DNA from: Stenotrophomonas beteli
Lineage (GTDB): Bacteria > Pseudomonadota > Gammaproteobacteria > Xanthomonadales > Xanthomonadaceae
Direction of reading: 5' to 3'
NCBI RefSeq assembly: GCF_001431665.1
Contig: NZ_LLXV01000053.1
Coordinates: forward strand, 28,515 to 92,514
Length of the DNA stretch: 64,000 bases
Position 1 is the first letter of the stretch, and each line of letters opens with the position of its first letter. The translations under genes were made by a program, and so were the position numbers. Below, piece by piece: positions 34,870 through 45,584 of this stretch. Below the pieces are notes generated by a model. The model saw nothing but the letters and a program-made list of their open reading frames with translations. It was not told where the DNA came from and did no database searches.

Positions 34870-35410
34870 TGCGCGTGGCGCGTGCTGAAGGTGCTTCATC
34901 GTTCATGGGCGTTACTTTTCTTTGTACGCAAAGAAAAGTAACCAAAAGAAACGTTCCGCCGGCCGCGAGCCGGTGCTGCGCACCGGTGCCCTGCGCTCCT
35001 CGGCCCGTCGAGGGACGGCGCGGGAACTCGCTGCGCTCAGACACCCGCGCCTCTTCGCCCTCGCCGGACCTGCGGTGCTCGGCTCGCTCAAGGCGGACTG
35101 GAAGGTCAAGATCAACAGCAAAAGCATCCACACATTGCGTGGATCTTCTGGGTGCAGCTGTGGCCTTTGAACTGGGTCCGCCTTGAGCGAGCCGAGCATC
35201 GCAGGGGAATCAGGGGCGAAGAGGTGCCGATGTCTGAGCGCAGCGAGTTCGGCGCCGTCCCCTGATTCACCGAGAAGCGCAGGGGACCGGCGTGCGAAGC
35301 ACGGCGGCTCGCGACCTGGCGGCGCGTTTCTTTTGGTTACTTTTCTTTTCGCGCGAAAAGAAAAGTGACGCCCATGTAAGGTGAAGCGCCTTCAGCACGC
35401 GCCACGTGCA
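34870..35410. repeat. 541-bp long inverted repeat filling a convergent intergenic gap
   Basis: Left arm 34870-35098 and right arm 35176-35410 are imperfect inverted copies around a 77-nt unmatched centre. Outer parts align as TGGCGCGTGCTGAAGG, CATGGGCGT[T/C]ACTTTTCTTT and AAGTAACCAAAAGAAACG; inner parts as AACTCGCTGCGCTCAGACA and GCTCGGCTCGCTCAAGGCGG. Each arm also holds a short palindrome (CTTTTCTTTGTACGCAAAGA in the left, CTTTTCTTTTCGCGCGAAAA in the right). Short open frames cross it (reading GVTFLC, FLLVTF), but they follow the repeat rather than any gene. I see no transposase. Confidence 0.88.
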
Positions 35411-35417
35411 AAACACC

Positions 35418-36290
35418 TCAGCCCTTTTGGCTCACCGCCACGCTCCCCAGAATCAACGCACCCGCAATCAGCATCTGCACCGTCACCGCCTCACCCAGGA
35501 ACAACCAAGCAAACGCCGCGCCGAACAGCGGAATCAGGTAGGTCACCGTCGATGCACGTGACGGGCCGATACGGCCGATCAGGCGGTAGAACATCAGGAA
35601 CGCCAGGCCGGTGCAGGCCACGCCCAGTGCGACGGCCGCGCCCCAGGCCTTCAGCGGAATCGCCGCCTGCGGCCAATGGCTCACCGCCATCGGCAGCATC
35701 CACAGCGAGGCACACGACAGCGTTGCCGCCGCTGCTGCCGCCGACGGCAGCCCGGTCATGTGCCGCTTCACCAGGTTTACGCCCAGGCCGTACAGCAGCG
35801 AAGCCGCCGCACCGGCGATCACTGCGGTACCAATGCTGAGGCCGGACACTTTCGCCGTGGCCAGCACCACCACCCCGGCAAAGCCGACCAGCAGCGCACC
35901 GGCGCGGCGCATGCCGATCTTCTCGCCGAAGAACAGGAAGGCAATCAGCGCAGCGAACAGCACGGTCATCGCATTGCAGATCGCGCCGATTGCGGCCGGT
36001 GCCTGCTCGGCGGCATAGGCAAACAGCACGAACGGCAGTGCCGAGTTGATCAGGCCGATCGGTGCGAGCCACAGCCAGCGCCGCGGCGGGAACTGCGCGC
36101 GGGCGCGCCACAGGAACGGCAGCAGCACCAGCGCGCCCAGCACCAGCCGCACCTCGACCAGCGCGAACGGGCCGAATGACGGCACCGCCACCCGCATGAA
36201 CAGGAATGAGCAGCCCCAGATGGCGCCCAGCAGGGTCAATTCCAGCGGCGTGCGCCAGTCGCGCTCGGCCGCCTGTGGGACCGCATTCAT
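35418..36290 (-). CDS. EamA-family (DMT) transporter
   Basis: The 290-residue inner-membrane protein has ten hydrophobic segments in two EamA repeats, beginning LLGAIWGCSFLFMRVAVPSF and ending FLGEAVTVQMLIAGALILGS. DMT transporters export metabolites or amino acids; the substrate is unknown. It diverges from a LysR regulator 115 bp away, a common arrangement in which the regulator controls the exporter. The long inverted repeat abuts its 3' end. Confidence 0.85.
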   Translation of the reverse strand: MNAVPQAAERDWRTPLELTLLGAIWGCSFLFMRVAVPSFGPFALVEVRLVLGALVLLPFLWRARAQFPPRRWLWLAPIGLINSALPFVLFAYAAEQAPAAIGAICNAMTVLFAALIAFLFFGEKIGMRRAGALLVGFAGVVVLATAKVSGLSIGTAVIAGAAASLLYGLGVNLVKRHMTGLPSAAAAAATLSCASLWMLPMAVSHWPQAAIPLKAWGAAVALGVACTGLAFLMFYRLIGRIGPSRASTVTYLIPLFGAAFAWLFLGEAVTVQMLIAGALILGSVAVSQKG

Positions 36291-36378
36291 ATCCTGCCTC
36301 CGTCCATCGTCTGTTCCTCGCCAAGGCAGACAGGATCAGACGCAGACGCCCGCCGCACAAGCGCGTAGTATCGCTGCC

Positions 36379-36394
36379 AGCCACAAATCTGGCT
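36379..36394. promoter_or_regulatory. Candidate LysR-type operator
   Basis: AGCCA-CAAATC-TGGCT is an interrupted palindrome 12 bp before the lysR ATG, inside the divergent region with the EamA gene. LysR proteins often bind such sites to autoregulate and control the divergent gene. Confidence 0.45.
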
Positions 36395-36405
36395 TGAGGC
36401 TGGAC

Positions 36406-37350
36406 ATGCAGCTACGCCCTTCCCTGCTCCCCGCGCTGGCCGTGTTCGCGGTCGCCGCGCGCCACCAGAACTTCGCCCAGGCCGCGCAGGAGCTGCACCT
36501 GACCGCCAGCGCGGTCAGCCATCACGTGCGCCGCCTGGAGGAGGTGCTGGAAACGCGCCTGTTCCTGCGCCATGCCCGCGGCGTGCGCCTGACCGCCGAA
36601 GGCCGGCAGCTGGCCGACGCCGCCAGTGCGGCCTTCAGCGATGTCGCGGCCGTCGCCCATCACCTGCATCCGGACGCGGACAGCGTGCCGCTGCGGATCA
36701 GCACGCTGCGGTCGTTGTCATACTGCTGGCTGCTGCCTCGGCTGCCGCGCTTCACCCAGGCCCACCCGCACATCCGCATCGAGCTGCATACCGGCAGCGG
36801 GCTGGATCGCTACGACGACAATGGGCCGGAGGTCGGCATCCGCTACGGCCTGGGACAGTGGCCGGGCCTGCATGCGCAGCACCTGATGGACGACTATCTG
36901 TTCCCGGTGGCCTCACCGGCGCTGGCCGGGGTCGAACCGTTGGATGATCCGGCGCGCATCGCCGAGCTGCCGCTGCTGACCGACCTGTCGCCGCAGGGCT
37001 GGCGCGACTGGTTCCGCCATGCCGGTGTGCGCCCGCCCTCCCCACTGCCGCCAATGCATACCTTCGCCGACAGTACCGATGCGATGCGTGCGGCGGTGTA
37101 CGGCATGGGCGCGGTGCTGGCGCGCACCCACATCGCCCAGCCCTACCTGCAGCGCTACGAAGTGGTGCGCCTGCCAGGACCCGCGTTGAAGGCCCGCTAT
37201 GCCTACTACGTGGTGCACGCCGAAGCGCAGCCGCCCAGCCCGGCCGCGCGCCTGTTCATCGACTGGCTGCTGGAGCAGGCACAGGACGAGCGCACGCCGA
37301 TTCCCGCGTTGCCGGACAGCCTGCTCGGGCGCCCGGCCACGCGCGGCTGA
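36406..37350 (+). CDS. LysR-family transcriptional regulator
   Basis: The 314-residue protein has an N-terminal winged helix-turn-helix (LAVFAVAARHQNFAQAAQEL, LTASAVSHHVRRLEEVLETR, about residues 8-65) and a periplasmic-binding-like effector domain (about 92-300). The RLFLRHARGVRLTAEG segment resembles GcvA-type members. It is divergent from the EamA transporter and probably controls it. Confidence 0.88.
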   Translation: MQLRPSLLPALAVFAVAARHQNFAQAAQELHLTASAVSHHVRRLEEVLETRLFLRHARGVRLTAEGRQLADAASAAFSDVAAVAHHLHPDADSVPLRISTLRSLSYCWLLPRLPRFTQAHPHIRIELHTGSGLDRYDDNGPEVGIRYGLGQWPGLHAQHLMDDYLFPVASPALAGVEPLDDPARIAELPLLTDLSPQGWRDWFRHAGVRPPSPLPPMHTFADSTDAMRAAVYGMGAVLARTHIAQPYLQRYEVVRLPGPALKARYAYYVVHAEAQPPSPAARLFIDWLLEQAQDERTPIPALPDSLLGRPATRG

Positions 37351-37418
37351 CTGCGCCCTCACCCGCTCTTTGCTTCGCGCTGGCTAGGCTGCAGTCGAAC
37401 CCACAACGTACCTATGCC

Positions 37419-37712
37419 ATGGCCATGCTGCGACTGCGCATCACCGGAACCGAAGACGACGCCCGCGCCATCAGCGACCTGCTGCTCGGCCTGGACGGCA
37501 TCGAACATGTCGAGGAAACCGACGACCTGATGCCGCACATGGACGACGACGATTCCAGCTCGGCCGGGCTGTCCGATGACATCGGCCCGGGCATCCATGA
37601 GCTGGAAGTGGAAGTCGGCAACGAAAACACCGCGCAGAAGGTGCGCGACGCAGTGCAGGAACTGGCACTGGAGCTGGATGTATTCGTCGAGTACGAGACC
37701 GACGAGGGCTGA
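37419..37712 (+). CDS. Small acidic protein of unknown function
   Basis: The 97-residue protein is highly acidic, with an MDDDD cluster near residue 42. Two segments look like beta-alpha units of a ferredoxin-like fold (MLRLRITGTEDDARAISDLL and IHELEVEVGNENTAQKVRDA). No catalytic motif is visible. An ATG at 37425 is an alternative start, and no strong ribosome-binding site precedes either. Codon use resembles its neighbours, so I believe it is real, but I do not recognise a family. Confidence 0.6.
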   Translation: MAMLRLRITGTEDDARAISDLLLGLDGIEHVEETDDLMPHMDDDDSSSAGLSDDIGPGIHELEVEVGNENTAQKVRDAVQELALELDVFVEYETDEG

Positions 37713-37743
37713 TGCCGGCTGGCTGCCGGCATCAGCCATTAGC

Positions 37744-38559
37744 TCAGGGGTGGGGTGGCAGCGTGCGACGGCGGCGGCGCCACCACACCCGCACACCCCA
37801 GGCTGCGATCAAGGCCAGCACAGCCACCGGCAGCAAGGCAGCCACCGCACGGATCAGGAACGCGATACTGCCGCTGAGGATGCTGCCCGACTCGCTCAGC
37901 GCCTCGCCGATCTCGCTGCGGCTGCGCTGGCCCGAGGTGGTGTCGAAGTGGATCGTCACCAGCTGGGTATCGATGCGCCGGCGCTGCTGCGCGGCATCCT
38001 TGTTGGCCTGCTCGACACCCGCTTCGATCTCCGACAGGCGCGTGGTGATCGCCATCAGGTCTTCAATCTTCAGGTCCTTGCGGTCCTGGTAGGACAGCAG
38101 CCGCGCGTGTTCCTTCTCCAGCCGCGCCTTGGTCAGCGCGGTGTCGGCCACGGCCTGCGCGAGGTCCTCGGCGCGCGTGTTGCGCGACTGCAGCGTGCCA
38201 CCCTCACCGGCCATCGCGATCAACGGCTCGGCACCCTTCGGGGCGATGCGCACCTTGACCTCGCCGCTGGGCTGCTCGCCACTACGCTGATCGACCTGCA
38301 GCACCGCGCAATCGCCGAATTTCGCGCTCTGGCAGGCCTGGGCGATCTGCTGGATGCGCGGTGCGATCTGTGCCGCCTCCAGCTGCACCTGCACGTCGTG
38401 TTCGTAGGCGAGGAATGCGCCTTCCGGCGAAGCGATGGCAGCCTCGGCGGCCGTGGCGCCCGCATCCGCCGCCATGTCACCGTGCTTGGCGCAGGCGCCC
38501 AGCGCCAGCAACAGTACCGGTATCGCCAGGCGGCGCGTCCACGCGTTCCCGCGCGTCAC
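37744..38559 (-). CDS. DUF4349-type lipoprotein with C-terminal membrane helix
   Basis: The 271-residue protein starts with GTG at 38559 (GGAG seven bases upstream), overlapping the TGA of the GFA-family gene. It has a lipoprotein signal (LLLALGAC, cysteine at 20), a central domain with TLQSRNTRAEDLAQAVADTA, a coiled-coil stretch (about residues 140-190: KARLEKEHARLLSYQDRKDL), LVTIHFDTTSGQRSRSEIG and a hydrophobic helix near the C terminus followed by WWRRRRR. This is the DUF4349 layout. Function is unknown; an envelope location is likely. Confidence 0.78.
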   Translation of the reverse strand: MTRGNAWTRRLAIPVLLLALGACAKHGDMAADAGATAAEAAIASPEGAFLAYEHDVQVQLEAAQIAPRIQQIAQACQSAKFGDCAVLQVDQRSGEQPSGEVKVRIAPKGAEPLIAMAGEGGTLQSRNTRAEDLAQAVADTALTKARLEKEHARLLSYQDRKDLKIEDLMAITTRLSEIEAGVEQANKDAAQQRRRIDTQLVTIHFDTTSGQRSRSEIGEALSESGSILSGSIAFLIRAVAALLPVAVLALIAAWGVRVWWRRRRRTLPPHP

Positions 38560-38912
38560 AGTGCGGCTCCGTCGTAGGAAGTCACCGAAAGCCCTGCCAG
38601 ATCCACGGCAGGCACGCAGCGCACGTTCACCGCCACCATCGGCGTGCCGGTGCGCGGGTCCACTGCTTCGCTGTAGGGCGCGATGCCGCACTCGCGGCAA
38701 TGGTGATGGTCGATGTGCGCCTTGTTGAAGTGGTAGGTGGCCACGTCCGCCGGATCGGTGCTCAGCTGGAACGCCTCACGCGGGGCAAACCACAACAGGC
38801 CGCCGCGGCGGCGGCACATCGAGCAGTTGCAGTCGAGGACGTCGCTGATCGGCGCCTCGGCCTGTACGGTGAATGCGATCCTGCCGCAATGGCAGCTTCC
38901 CTGGTATTGCAT
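38556..38912 (-). CDS. GFA/CENP-V family zinc-binding protein
   Basis: The 118-residue protein has the family's cysteine pattern: GSCHCGRIAFTV (C7, C9), DCNCSMCRRRGG and HHCRECGIAPYSEA, expected to bind two zinc ions. The family includes glutathione-dependent formaldehyde-activating enzymes, but most members are uncharacterised. The ATG at 38912 (MQYQGSCHCG) fits the domain start. Its TGA overlaps the GTG of the DUF4349 gene, so the two are probably translated together. Confidence 0.85.
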   Translation of the reverse strand: MQYQGSCHCGRIAFTVQAEAPISDVLDCNCSMCRRRGGLLWFAPREAFQLSTDPADVATYHFNKAHIDHHHCRECGIAPYSEAVDPRTGTPMVAVNVRCVPAVDLAGLSVTSYDGAAL

Positions 38913-39023
38913 GTCCTGCGCTCCGCTGGAGGTCCTTGTGCCGCCCATGGTAATCCTATGGCACGGGGACAAAGCAGCCCCGGCGGCCTATGCTCGGGGT
39001 TTGACCCCTGTACAGGAACGCCG

Positions 39024-40832
39024 ATGCGCCCGCATCTTCTTGCCCTCGCCCTGGTCGCCGCCCTGGCCGGTTGCCAGCCGGCCGACGCCCCGACCAACGC
39101 TTCCACCCCGGCCGCCAGCCAGCAGGCCGGTGACGCGGCGGTCGATGCCGCCTTCGCCGATCTGTCCAAGCGCGCCCTGGATACCTGGATGCAGCTGTCG
39201 CCAGTCAGCGCCACCCAGATCGGTGACCACCGCTACGACAGCGAGCTGGACGACCTGAGCGCCGCCGGCCAGCAGAAGACCGTGGCCGCCTACAAGGCGC
39301 TGCTTGGCGAGCTGGACAAGATCGAGGTGGCCAAGCTGGGCCGCGAGAACCAGGTGGACGCGGCGATCCTGCGCAACCAGCTGCAATCGGAAATCTGGAA
39401 CGCTGAAGTGCTGCAGTCCGGCAAGTGGGACCCGCAGCTGTACAACGGCATCGCCGGCAGCGCGATCTACGGCCTGATGGCGCGCGAATTCGCGCCACTG
39501 CCGGAGCGCCTGAAGTCGGCCACTGCACGCATGGAGAAGCTGCCGGCGATCTTCGCCCAGGCCCGCGAGAACCTGGATCCGGCCCGCGTGCCAAAGATCC
39601 ACGCCGAGACCGTGGCCAAGCAGAACAAGGGCATCCTCAGCATCGTCGATACCTTCATCACTCCGCATATCGGTGAACTGCCGCAGGCCGACCAGCAGCG
39701 CCTGCAGGCGGCCATCGAGGGCCTGAAGAAGGCGGTGGACGAGCAGCAGACCTGGCTGGACAAGACCCTGGTGCCGAATGCCAAGGGCGACTTCCGCATC
39801 GGTGCGGAAAAGTACGACCAGAAGCTGAAGTTCGCGCTGAGCTCCTCGCTGTCGCGCCAGGAGATCGGTGAGCGTGCACGCGCCGAACTCAAGCGCGTGC
39901 GCGAAGACATGTACGGCATCGCGCAGACCGTACTGAAGGACAAGCCGGGTGCGCCGGAGATGCCGGCCCAGCCGACCGACGAACAGCAGCAGAAGGCGAT
40001 CGAGGCCGCACTGGAACTGGCCTACGCCGACAAGCCGGCGCGCGACAAGGTGGTCGACGACGCCAAGGCCGCGCTGGAGCAGTCCACCGCCTTCGTGCGC
40101 GAGCACGACCTGATGACGCTGCCGGACGCGCCGGTGGACATCATCCTGATGCCGGAATTCCAGCGTGGCGTGGCCGTGGCCTACTGCGATTCGCCCGGCC
40201 CGCTGGACAAGAACCTGAAGACCTTCTACGCCGTGTCGCCGATTCCGGACGACTGGAACGAGAAGCAGGTTGACTCGTTCCTGCGTGAGTACAACTCGCG
40301 CATGATCCACCTGCTGAGCATCCACGAAGGCACCCCGGGCCACTACCTGGAAGGCTGGCACTCGGCCAAGTTCCCCTCCACCCTGCGTGCGGTACTGCGT
40401 TCGGGCCTGTTCGCCGAAGGCTGGGCGGTCTACACCGAGCGCATGATGCAGGAGCAGGGCTACCTCGACAACGACCCGCTGTTCCACCTGGTGCAGCTGA
40501 AGTTCTACCTGCGCACGATCTCCAACGCGATCCTCGACCAGGGCGTGCACGTGGACAACTGGGATCGCGAGAAGGCGATGCACCTGATGACCCACGACGC
40601 GTTCCAGCAGGAAAGCGAAGCGGCCGGCAAGTGGGTGCGCGCGCAGCTGACCTCGGCGCAGCTGCCGACCTACTTCGTCGGTGCGCAGGAACACTTCGAC
40701 ACCCGCAAGGCGGTGCAGGAGAAGCTGGGCGACACGTTCAACCTGAAGGCGTACCACGACCAGGTACTGTCCTACGGCGCACCGCCGGTGCGTTTCGCAC
40801 GCCAGCTGATGCTGGACCAGCCGATCGAGTGA
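39024..40832 (+). CDS. DUF885 lipoprotein, putative zinc metallopeptidase
   Basis: The 602-residue protein has a lipoprotein signal (MRPHLLALALVAALAGC, cysteine at 17) and the DUF885 domain over nearly all of its length. The HEGTPGHYLEGWH segment (about residues 435-447) has the H-E-x3-G-H form of a metallopeptidase metal site, with EGWAVYTERMM following as a possible third-ligand region. The substrate is unknown; it should lie in the periplasm or outer membrane. It is monocistronic, with a strong terminator 27 bp after its stop. Confidence 0.85.
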   Translation: MRPHLLALALVAALAGCQPADAPTNASTPAASQQAGDAAVDAAFADLSKRALDTWMQLSPVSATQIGDHRYDSELDDLSAAGQQKTVAAYKALLGELDKIEVAKLGRENQVDAAILRNQLQSEIWNAEVLQSGKWDPQLYNGIAGSAIYGLMAREFAPLPERLKSATARMEKLPAIFAQARENLDPARVPKIHAETVAKQNKGILSIVDTFITPHIGELPQADQQRLQAAIEGLKKAVDEQQTWLDKTLVPNAKGDFRIGAEKYDQKLKFALSSSLSRQEIGERARAELKRVREDMYGIAQTVLKDKPGAPEMPAQPTDEQQQKAIEAALELAYADKPARDKVVDDAKAALEQSTAFVREHDLMTLPDAPVDIILMPEFQRGVAVAYCDSPGPLDKNLKTFYAVSPIPDDWNEKQVDSFLREYNSRMIHLLSIHEGTPGHYLEGWHSAKFPSTLRAVLRSGLFAEGWAVYTERMMQEQGYLDNDPLFHLVQLKFYLRTISNAILDQGVHVDNWDREKAMHLMTHDAFQQESEAAGKWVRAQLTSAQLPTYFVGAQEHFDTRKAVQEKLGDTFNLKAYHDQVLSYGAPPVRFARQLMLDQPIE

Positions 40833-40858
40833 TCGGGGCGATGTGAGTTGCAACGGAG

Positions 40859-40888
40859 CGGCCCGGGGAGACCCGGGCCGTTTTGTTT
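40859..40888 (+). terminator. Rho-independent terminator after the DUF885 gene
   Basis: CGGCCCGGG (40859-40867), the GNRA loop GAGA and CCCGGGCCG (40872-40880) form a perfect 9-bp stem followed by TTTTGTTT. Confidence 0.93.
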
Positions 40889-40899
40889 CAACTGCCGGA

Positions 40900-41136
40900 T
40901 CAGAGCAGATGGATGTACATTTTCTTCGAGCCCAGCCGCAGATCCACGAAGTACTCGGCACCACAGCCACGACAGGCTGCAGGGCAATCCTCATCGCTGC
41001 CCCGCTCCTTTTCCAATGAGCCAGCCACTACCGGGTATCCGCACTCGAAACAGTTGAAGGCCACATGGTTGCCATGCGGGTCAGCAGGGATCTGGTCACC
41101 CTCGCCGTCCATCACGAGAAAATCCGTGATTCTCAT
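40900..41136 (-). CDS. Small zinc-ribbon-like protein
   Basis: The 78-residue protein begins MRITDFLVMDGEGDQIPADP and has two CxxC pairs, CFEC and CRGC (with a further cysteine before the second), a pattern consistent with one bound zinc. No other domain is visible and I do not recognise a family. GGGAGGGAG precedes the ATG at 41136; the frame stays open upstream to 41382 without another good start. It is divergent from the lyase gene. Confidence 0.62.
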   Translation of the reverse strand: MRITDFLVMDGEGDQIPADPHGNHVAFNCFECGYPVVAGSLEKERGSDEDCPAACRGCGAEYFVDLRLGSKKMYIHLL

Positions 41137-41300
41137 CGCCACTCCCTCCCGCTGAATTGATGACGACAGGCTAGCCAACTCCTGAGCTTCAGGCGCCGCC
41201 CCGGCCCTGAATACCTGCAAACCGGGCCTGTGCGGCCTCACAGCTGGCAAACGACTCCGGGCGCATCGTTCGCACGGCCTTCCCTTCTCTGCAGGTTCCA

Positions 41301-42299
41301 ATGCGCACCCTAGCGCTACGCTTCGGCCTACTTTCCGCTGGCTTGGCGGCCGCCCCTGGCTACGCCGCCTGCCCCTCGCCACCGGCTGGATACCCCGACA
41401 TCCGCGCCCTGGGCTACTACACCGACAAGGCTGGATCGGTGATCGACCCGGTATTGCACCAGCAGAACAAGGACGCCACGGCGCCGCTGGACCGCTACGC
41501 CGCCGACCTGGCGCGCATGAGCGATGACTACCTGCGCAGCAGTGACCCGGCAGCGGCGCAGTGCACGCTGAGCTGGTTGGGCGCGTGGGCCGACGACGGC
41601 GCCATGCTCGGGCAGATGATCCGGGTCAACAACGATCAGTCGTTCTACATGCGGCAGTGGATGCTCGATGCGGTAGCCATGGCCTACCTGAAGGTGCATG
41701 ACCAGGCCGACCTGCGGCAGCGCGCGCGCATCGATCCATGGCTACGGCAGCTGGCGCGCGCCAATCTGAGCTACTGGGACAACCCGAAACGGCGCCGCAA
41801 CAACCACTACTACTGGGGCGGGCTGGGCGTGCTGGCCACCGGCCTGGCCACCGACGACGATGCCCTGTGGCAGGCAGGCCACGCGGCATTCCAGAAAGGC
41901 ATCGATGACATCCAGGACGATGGCAGCCTGCCGCTGGAGATGGCCCGTGGACAGCGTGCCCTCCACTACCACGACTATGCATTGGCGCCGCTGGTGATGA
42001 TGGCCGAGCTGGCGCGGCTGCACGGCCAGGACTGGTACGCCAGCGGGGATCACGCCATCGACCGCCTTGCCCGCCGCGTCATCGAAGGCAGCAAGGACCC
42101 TGCATGGTTCAACGAACACACCGGCGTGGCACAGCTGCCGCTGCAGGCCAGCGGCTGGGTCGAGTTCTACCGGTTGCGATCACCGGATGGCGGCCTGTTC
42201 GATGCCGCGCATGCGCGCGGACCGTTCCATTCGCCACGGCTGGGCGGCGACCTTACGTTGATGGCTGCGCAGGGCATCGTGCGCACGCCGCTGCGTTAG
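41301..42299 (+). CDS. Alginate lyase family (PL5) polysaccharide lyase
   Basis: The 332-residue exported protein (signal peptide ending APGYAA) has an all-alpha toroid lyase sequence. Catalytic-type residues are N168-H169 in RRNNHYYWGG, R219 and Y223 in GQRALHYHDYALAP, matching within one residue those I recall for the characterised S. maltophilia lyase Smlt1473, which cleaves alginate and glycosaminoglycans in a pH-dependent way. It acts in the periplasm or outside the cell. No alginate synthesis genes are nearby, so a scavenging or matrix-remodelling role is more likely. It is convergent with the phosphatase gene. Confidence 0.85.
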   Translation: MRTLALRFGLLSAGLAAAPGYAACPSPPAGYPDIRALGYYTDKAGSVIDPVLHQQNKDATAPLDRYAADLARMSDDYLRSSDPAAAQCTLSWLGAWADDGAMLGQMIRVNNDQSFYMRQWMLDAVAMAYLKVHDQADLRQRARIDPWLRQLARANLSYWDNPKRRRNNHYYWGGLGVLATGLATDDDALWQAGHAAFQKGIDDIQDDGSLPLEMARGQRALHYHDYALAPLVMMAELARLHGQDWYASGDHAIDRLARRVIEGSKDPAWFNEHTGVAQLPLQASGWVEFYRLRSPDGGLFDAAHARGPFHSPRLGGDLTLMAAQGIVRTPLR

Positions 42300-42308
42300 C
42301 AGCGTGCC

Positions 42309-43532
42309 TCAGCGCGCTGCCGGATGCAGCAGGCGTTGGAACTCGGCGACAGTGCACCCCTGCGCCGCGCAGCTAGGTATGCGCAGTGCCACGTGGCCCG
42401 GCGGCTGCGCCTCGGTCAGCGGCCGCGCATCACGCAGCTGCGCGGTGGTTGGGTAGACGTAGGCCAGGCGGATCCGCTCGCCACCGCTTTGGCGGTCACG
42501 CCAACGCTCGAACTGCAGCAGGCCGCCGATCGGCGTCTTCTCGTACAGGCCCGGCAGCGTGTAGTCACTGATTCCCAACGCCGCCAGTACCGAACCAATA
42601 TTGGAATCGTGACCAACCAGCAGCATCACCTTCGGCGCGGCCGGATCCTCCAACAACGCGTCCACGCGTGCCAGCAACGGTCCGGCCACATCCCGCGCCA
42701 CCTCGGGCGTTCCGAACAGGATGTCCTGGTAGCGGTTGCGGATCTGCGCCAGCGCCTGCCACTGCGCCTCGGTATTCAACCGTCCCCAGCCTTCGCGCTT
42801 AACACCGCTTCCCTGGTAGTGCTCCATCAGCAGGGCATCGACCAGCCCGCTGGCCAGGGCCAACGAACCGGACGCGCGTGGTTCCCTGCCCGGTTCCGCA
42901 CTGAAGGTCGTGTCGGCCGGCATCAGATGGCAATCGCTGCGCCCCGCACATGCCGCCGACTGAGGATAGCGGGTGATCTCCTCCACCACGGACAGTGCCG
43001 GTGCCAGATCGGACGCGGACAGCGCCTGCTGCATTGCCGCCAGCGCCCGCTTGCGGAAGGCCGCGTCATCGTTGTGGATCACCGGGTCAAACAGAGGGTC
43101 CATGGTGCCCAGCGGCATGCGTTGCTCGACCGCAACATGACAGCCTGGGAAGGCACCGGCAACGAAGAACTGCGCGGTGGCCTGGGTACGCTGCAAGCTG
43201 TTGGCATGGGCGTGGAAGTCAGCCGGCTGCGGGCAACCCGAGGCCGGCAACAGCTGTGCCTGACGCAGCCACTGGCCCATGTAGCGGCCCATGTAGACCT
43301 CCAGCACGCCGCCCTTGGTGGTCAGCTCGCCTGCGCCCACGTCCCAGCGCGGCCAGCGCTCCGGCGTGGCATGAGCAAGGGCGCCCGACGCCACCACCGG
43401 CGCACGCAGGTTGTGGCGGCTGAGCAGGATGACCTGCTCGAGGGCTTCGCCTTGCACGGGTGCCGTCGCCGCAGCTGCGGCCGTTGTGGCCAAACCAAGT
43501 GCCAGCAGCAGAGGGCGCAGGCATCGGATCAT
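42309..43532 (-). CDS. Periplasmic histidine acid phosphatase, glucose-1-phosphatase-like
   Basis: The 407-residue exported protein has the signal peptide MIRCLRPLLLALGLATTAAA and the acid phosphatase motif RHNLRAP (R39, H40, R43), with HDSNIGS as the proton-donor motif. RHNLRAP is the form found in E. coli Agp, and phytases of this fold are close relatives. It probably releases phosphate from sugar phosphates or phytate. It lies 64 bp after the SmrA-like gene on the same strand, with a hairpin repeat between them, so cotranscription is possible. Confidence 0.82.
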   Translation of the reverse strand: MIRCLRPLLLALGLATTAAAAATAPVQGEALEQVILLSRHNLRAPVVASGALAHATPERWPRWDVGAGELTTKGGVLEVYMGRYMGQWLRQAQLLPASGCPQPADFHAHANSLQRTQATAQFFVAGAFPGCHVAVEQRMPLGTMDPLFDPVIHNDDAAFRKRALAAMQQALSASDLAPALSVVEEITRYPQSAACAGRSDCHLMPADTTFSAEPGREPRASGSLALASGLVDALLMEHYQGSGVKREGWGRLNTEAQWQALAQIRNRYQDILFGTPEVARDVAGPLLARVDALLEDPAAPKVMLLVGHDSNIGSVLAALGISDYTLPGLYEKTPIGGLLQFERWRDRQSGGERIRLAYVYPTTAQLRDARPLTEAQPPGHVALRIPSCAAQGCTVAEFQRLLHPAAR

Positions 43533-43551
43533 GCAGGTCTCCTGAGACCGC

Positions 43552-43590
43552 TGGGGTCAGAGCCCTTTCCTCCGGAAAGGATCCGCCCGC
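43552..43590. repeat. Single GGGGTCAGAGCCC hairpin repeat
   Basis: GGGGTCAGAGCCCTTTCC, CTCC and GGAAAGGATCCGCCC form one copy of the family seen as a dimer at 32361-32460. It lies between the exporter and phosphatase genes and would form a hairpin in their shared transcript. Confidence 0.75.
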
Positions 43591-43596
43591 AAACCC

Positions 43597-45429
<1,833 letters not shown>

Positions 45430-45507
45430 TGCATTCCCTCGCCATCAATAGCCGGCGGAGTATCCCACGCCGGATGTGTACGCCGGCCGACGATCGCTGC
45501 GGCTCCG

Positions 45508-45582
45508 GTAGTGCCGGCCGCTGGCCGGCAACCTTGCGACGTTCCGGGGATCATGAAGTTGCCGGCCAGCGGCCGGCACTAC
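45508..45582. repeat. SMAG-type inverted dimer
   Basis: GTAGTGCCGGCCGCTGGCCG begins copy one (45508-45530); the inverse ends in GGCACTAC (45559-45582), with a 28-nt spacer. It lies two bases from the stop codon of the serine hydrolase gene and upstream of the SmrA-like gene on the minus strand. Confidence 0.9.
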
Positions 45583-45584
45583 CC

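Noticed and set aside
34922..35368. Short open frames (reading GVTFLC, FLLVTF) in the 35-kb gap
   Set aside because: They coincide with the arms of the long inverted repeat, so their similarity comes from the repeat, not from coding selection.
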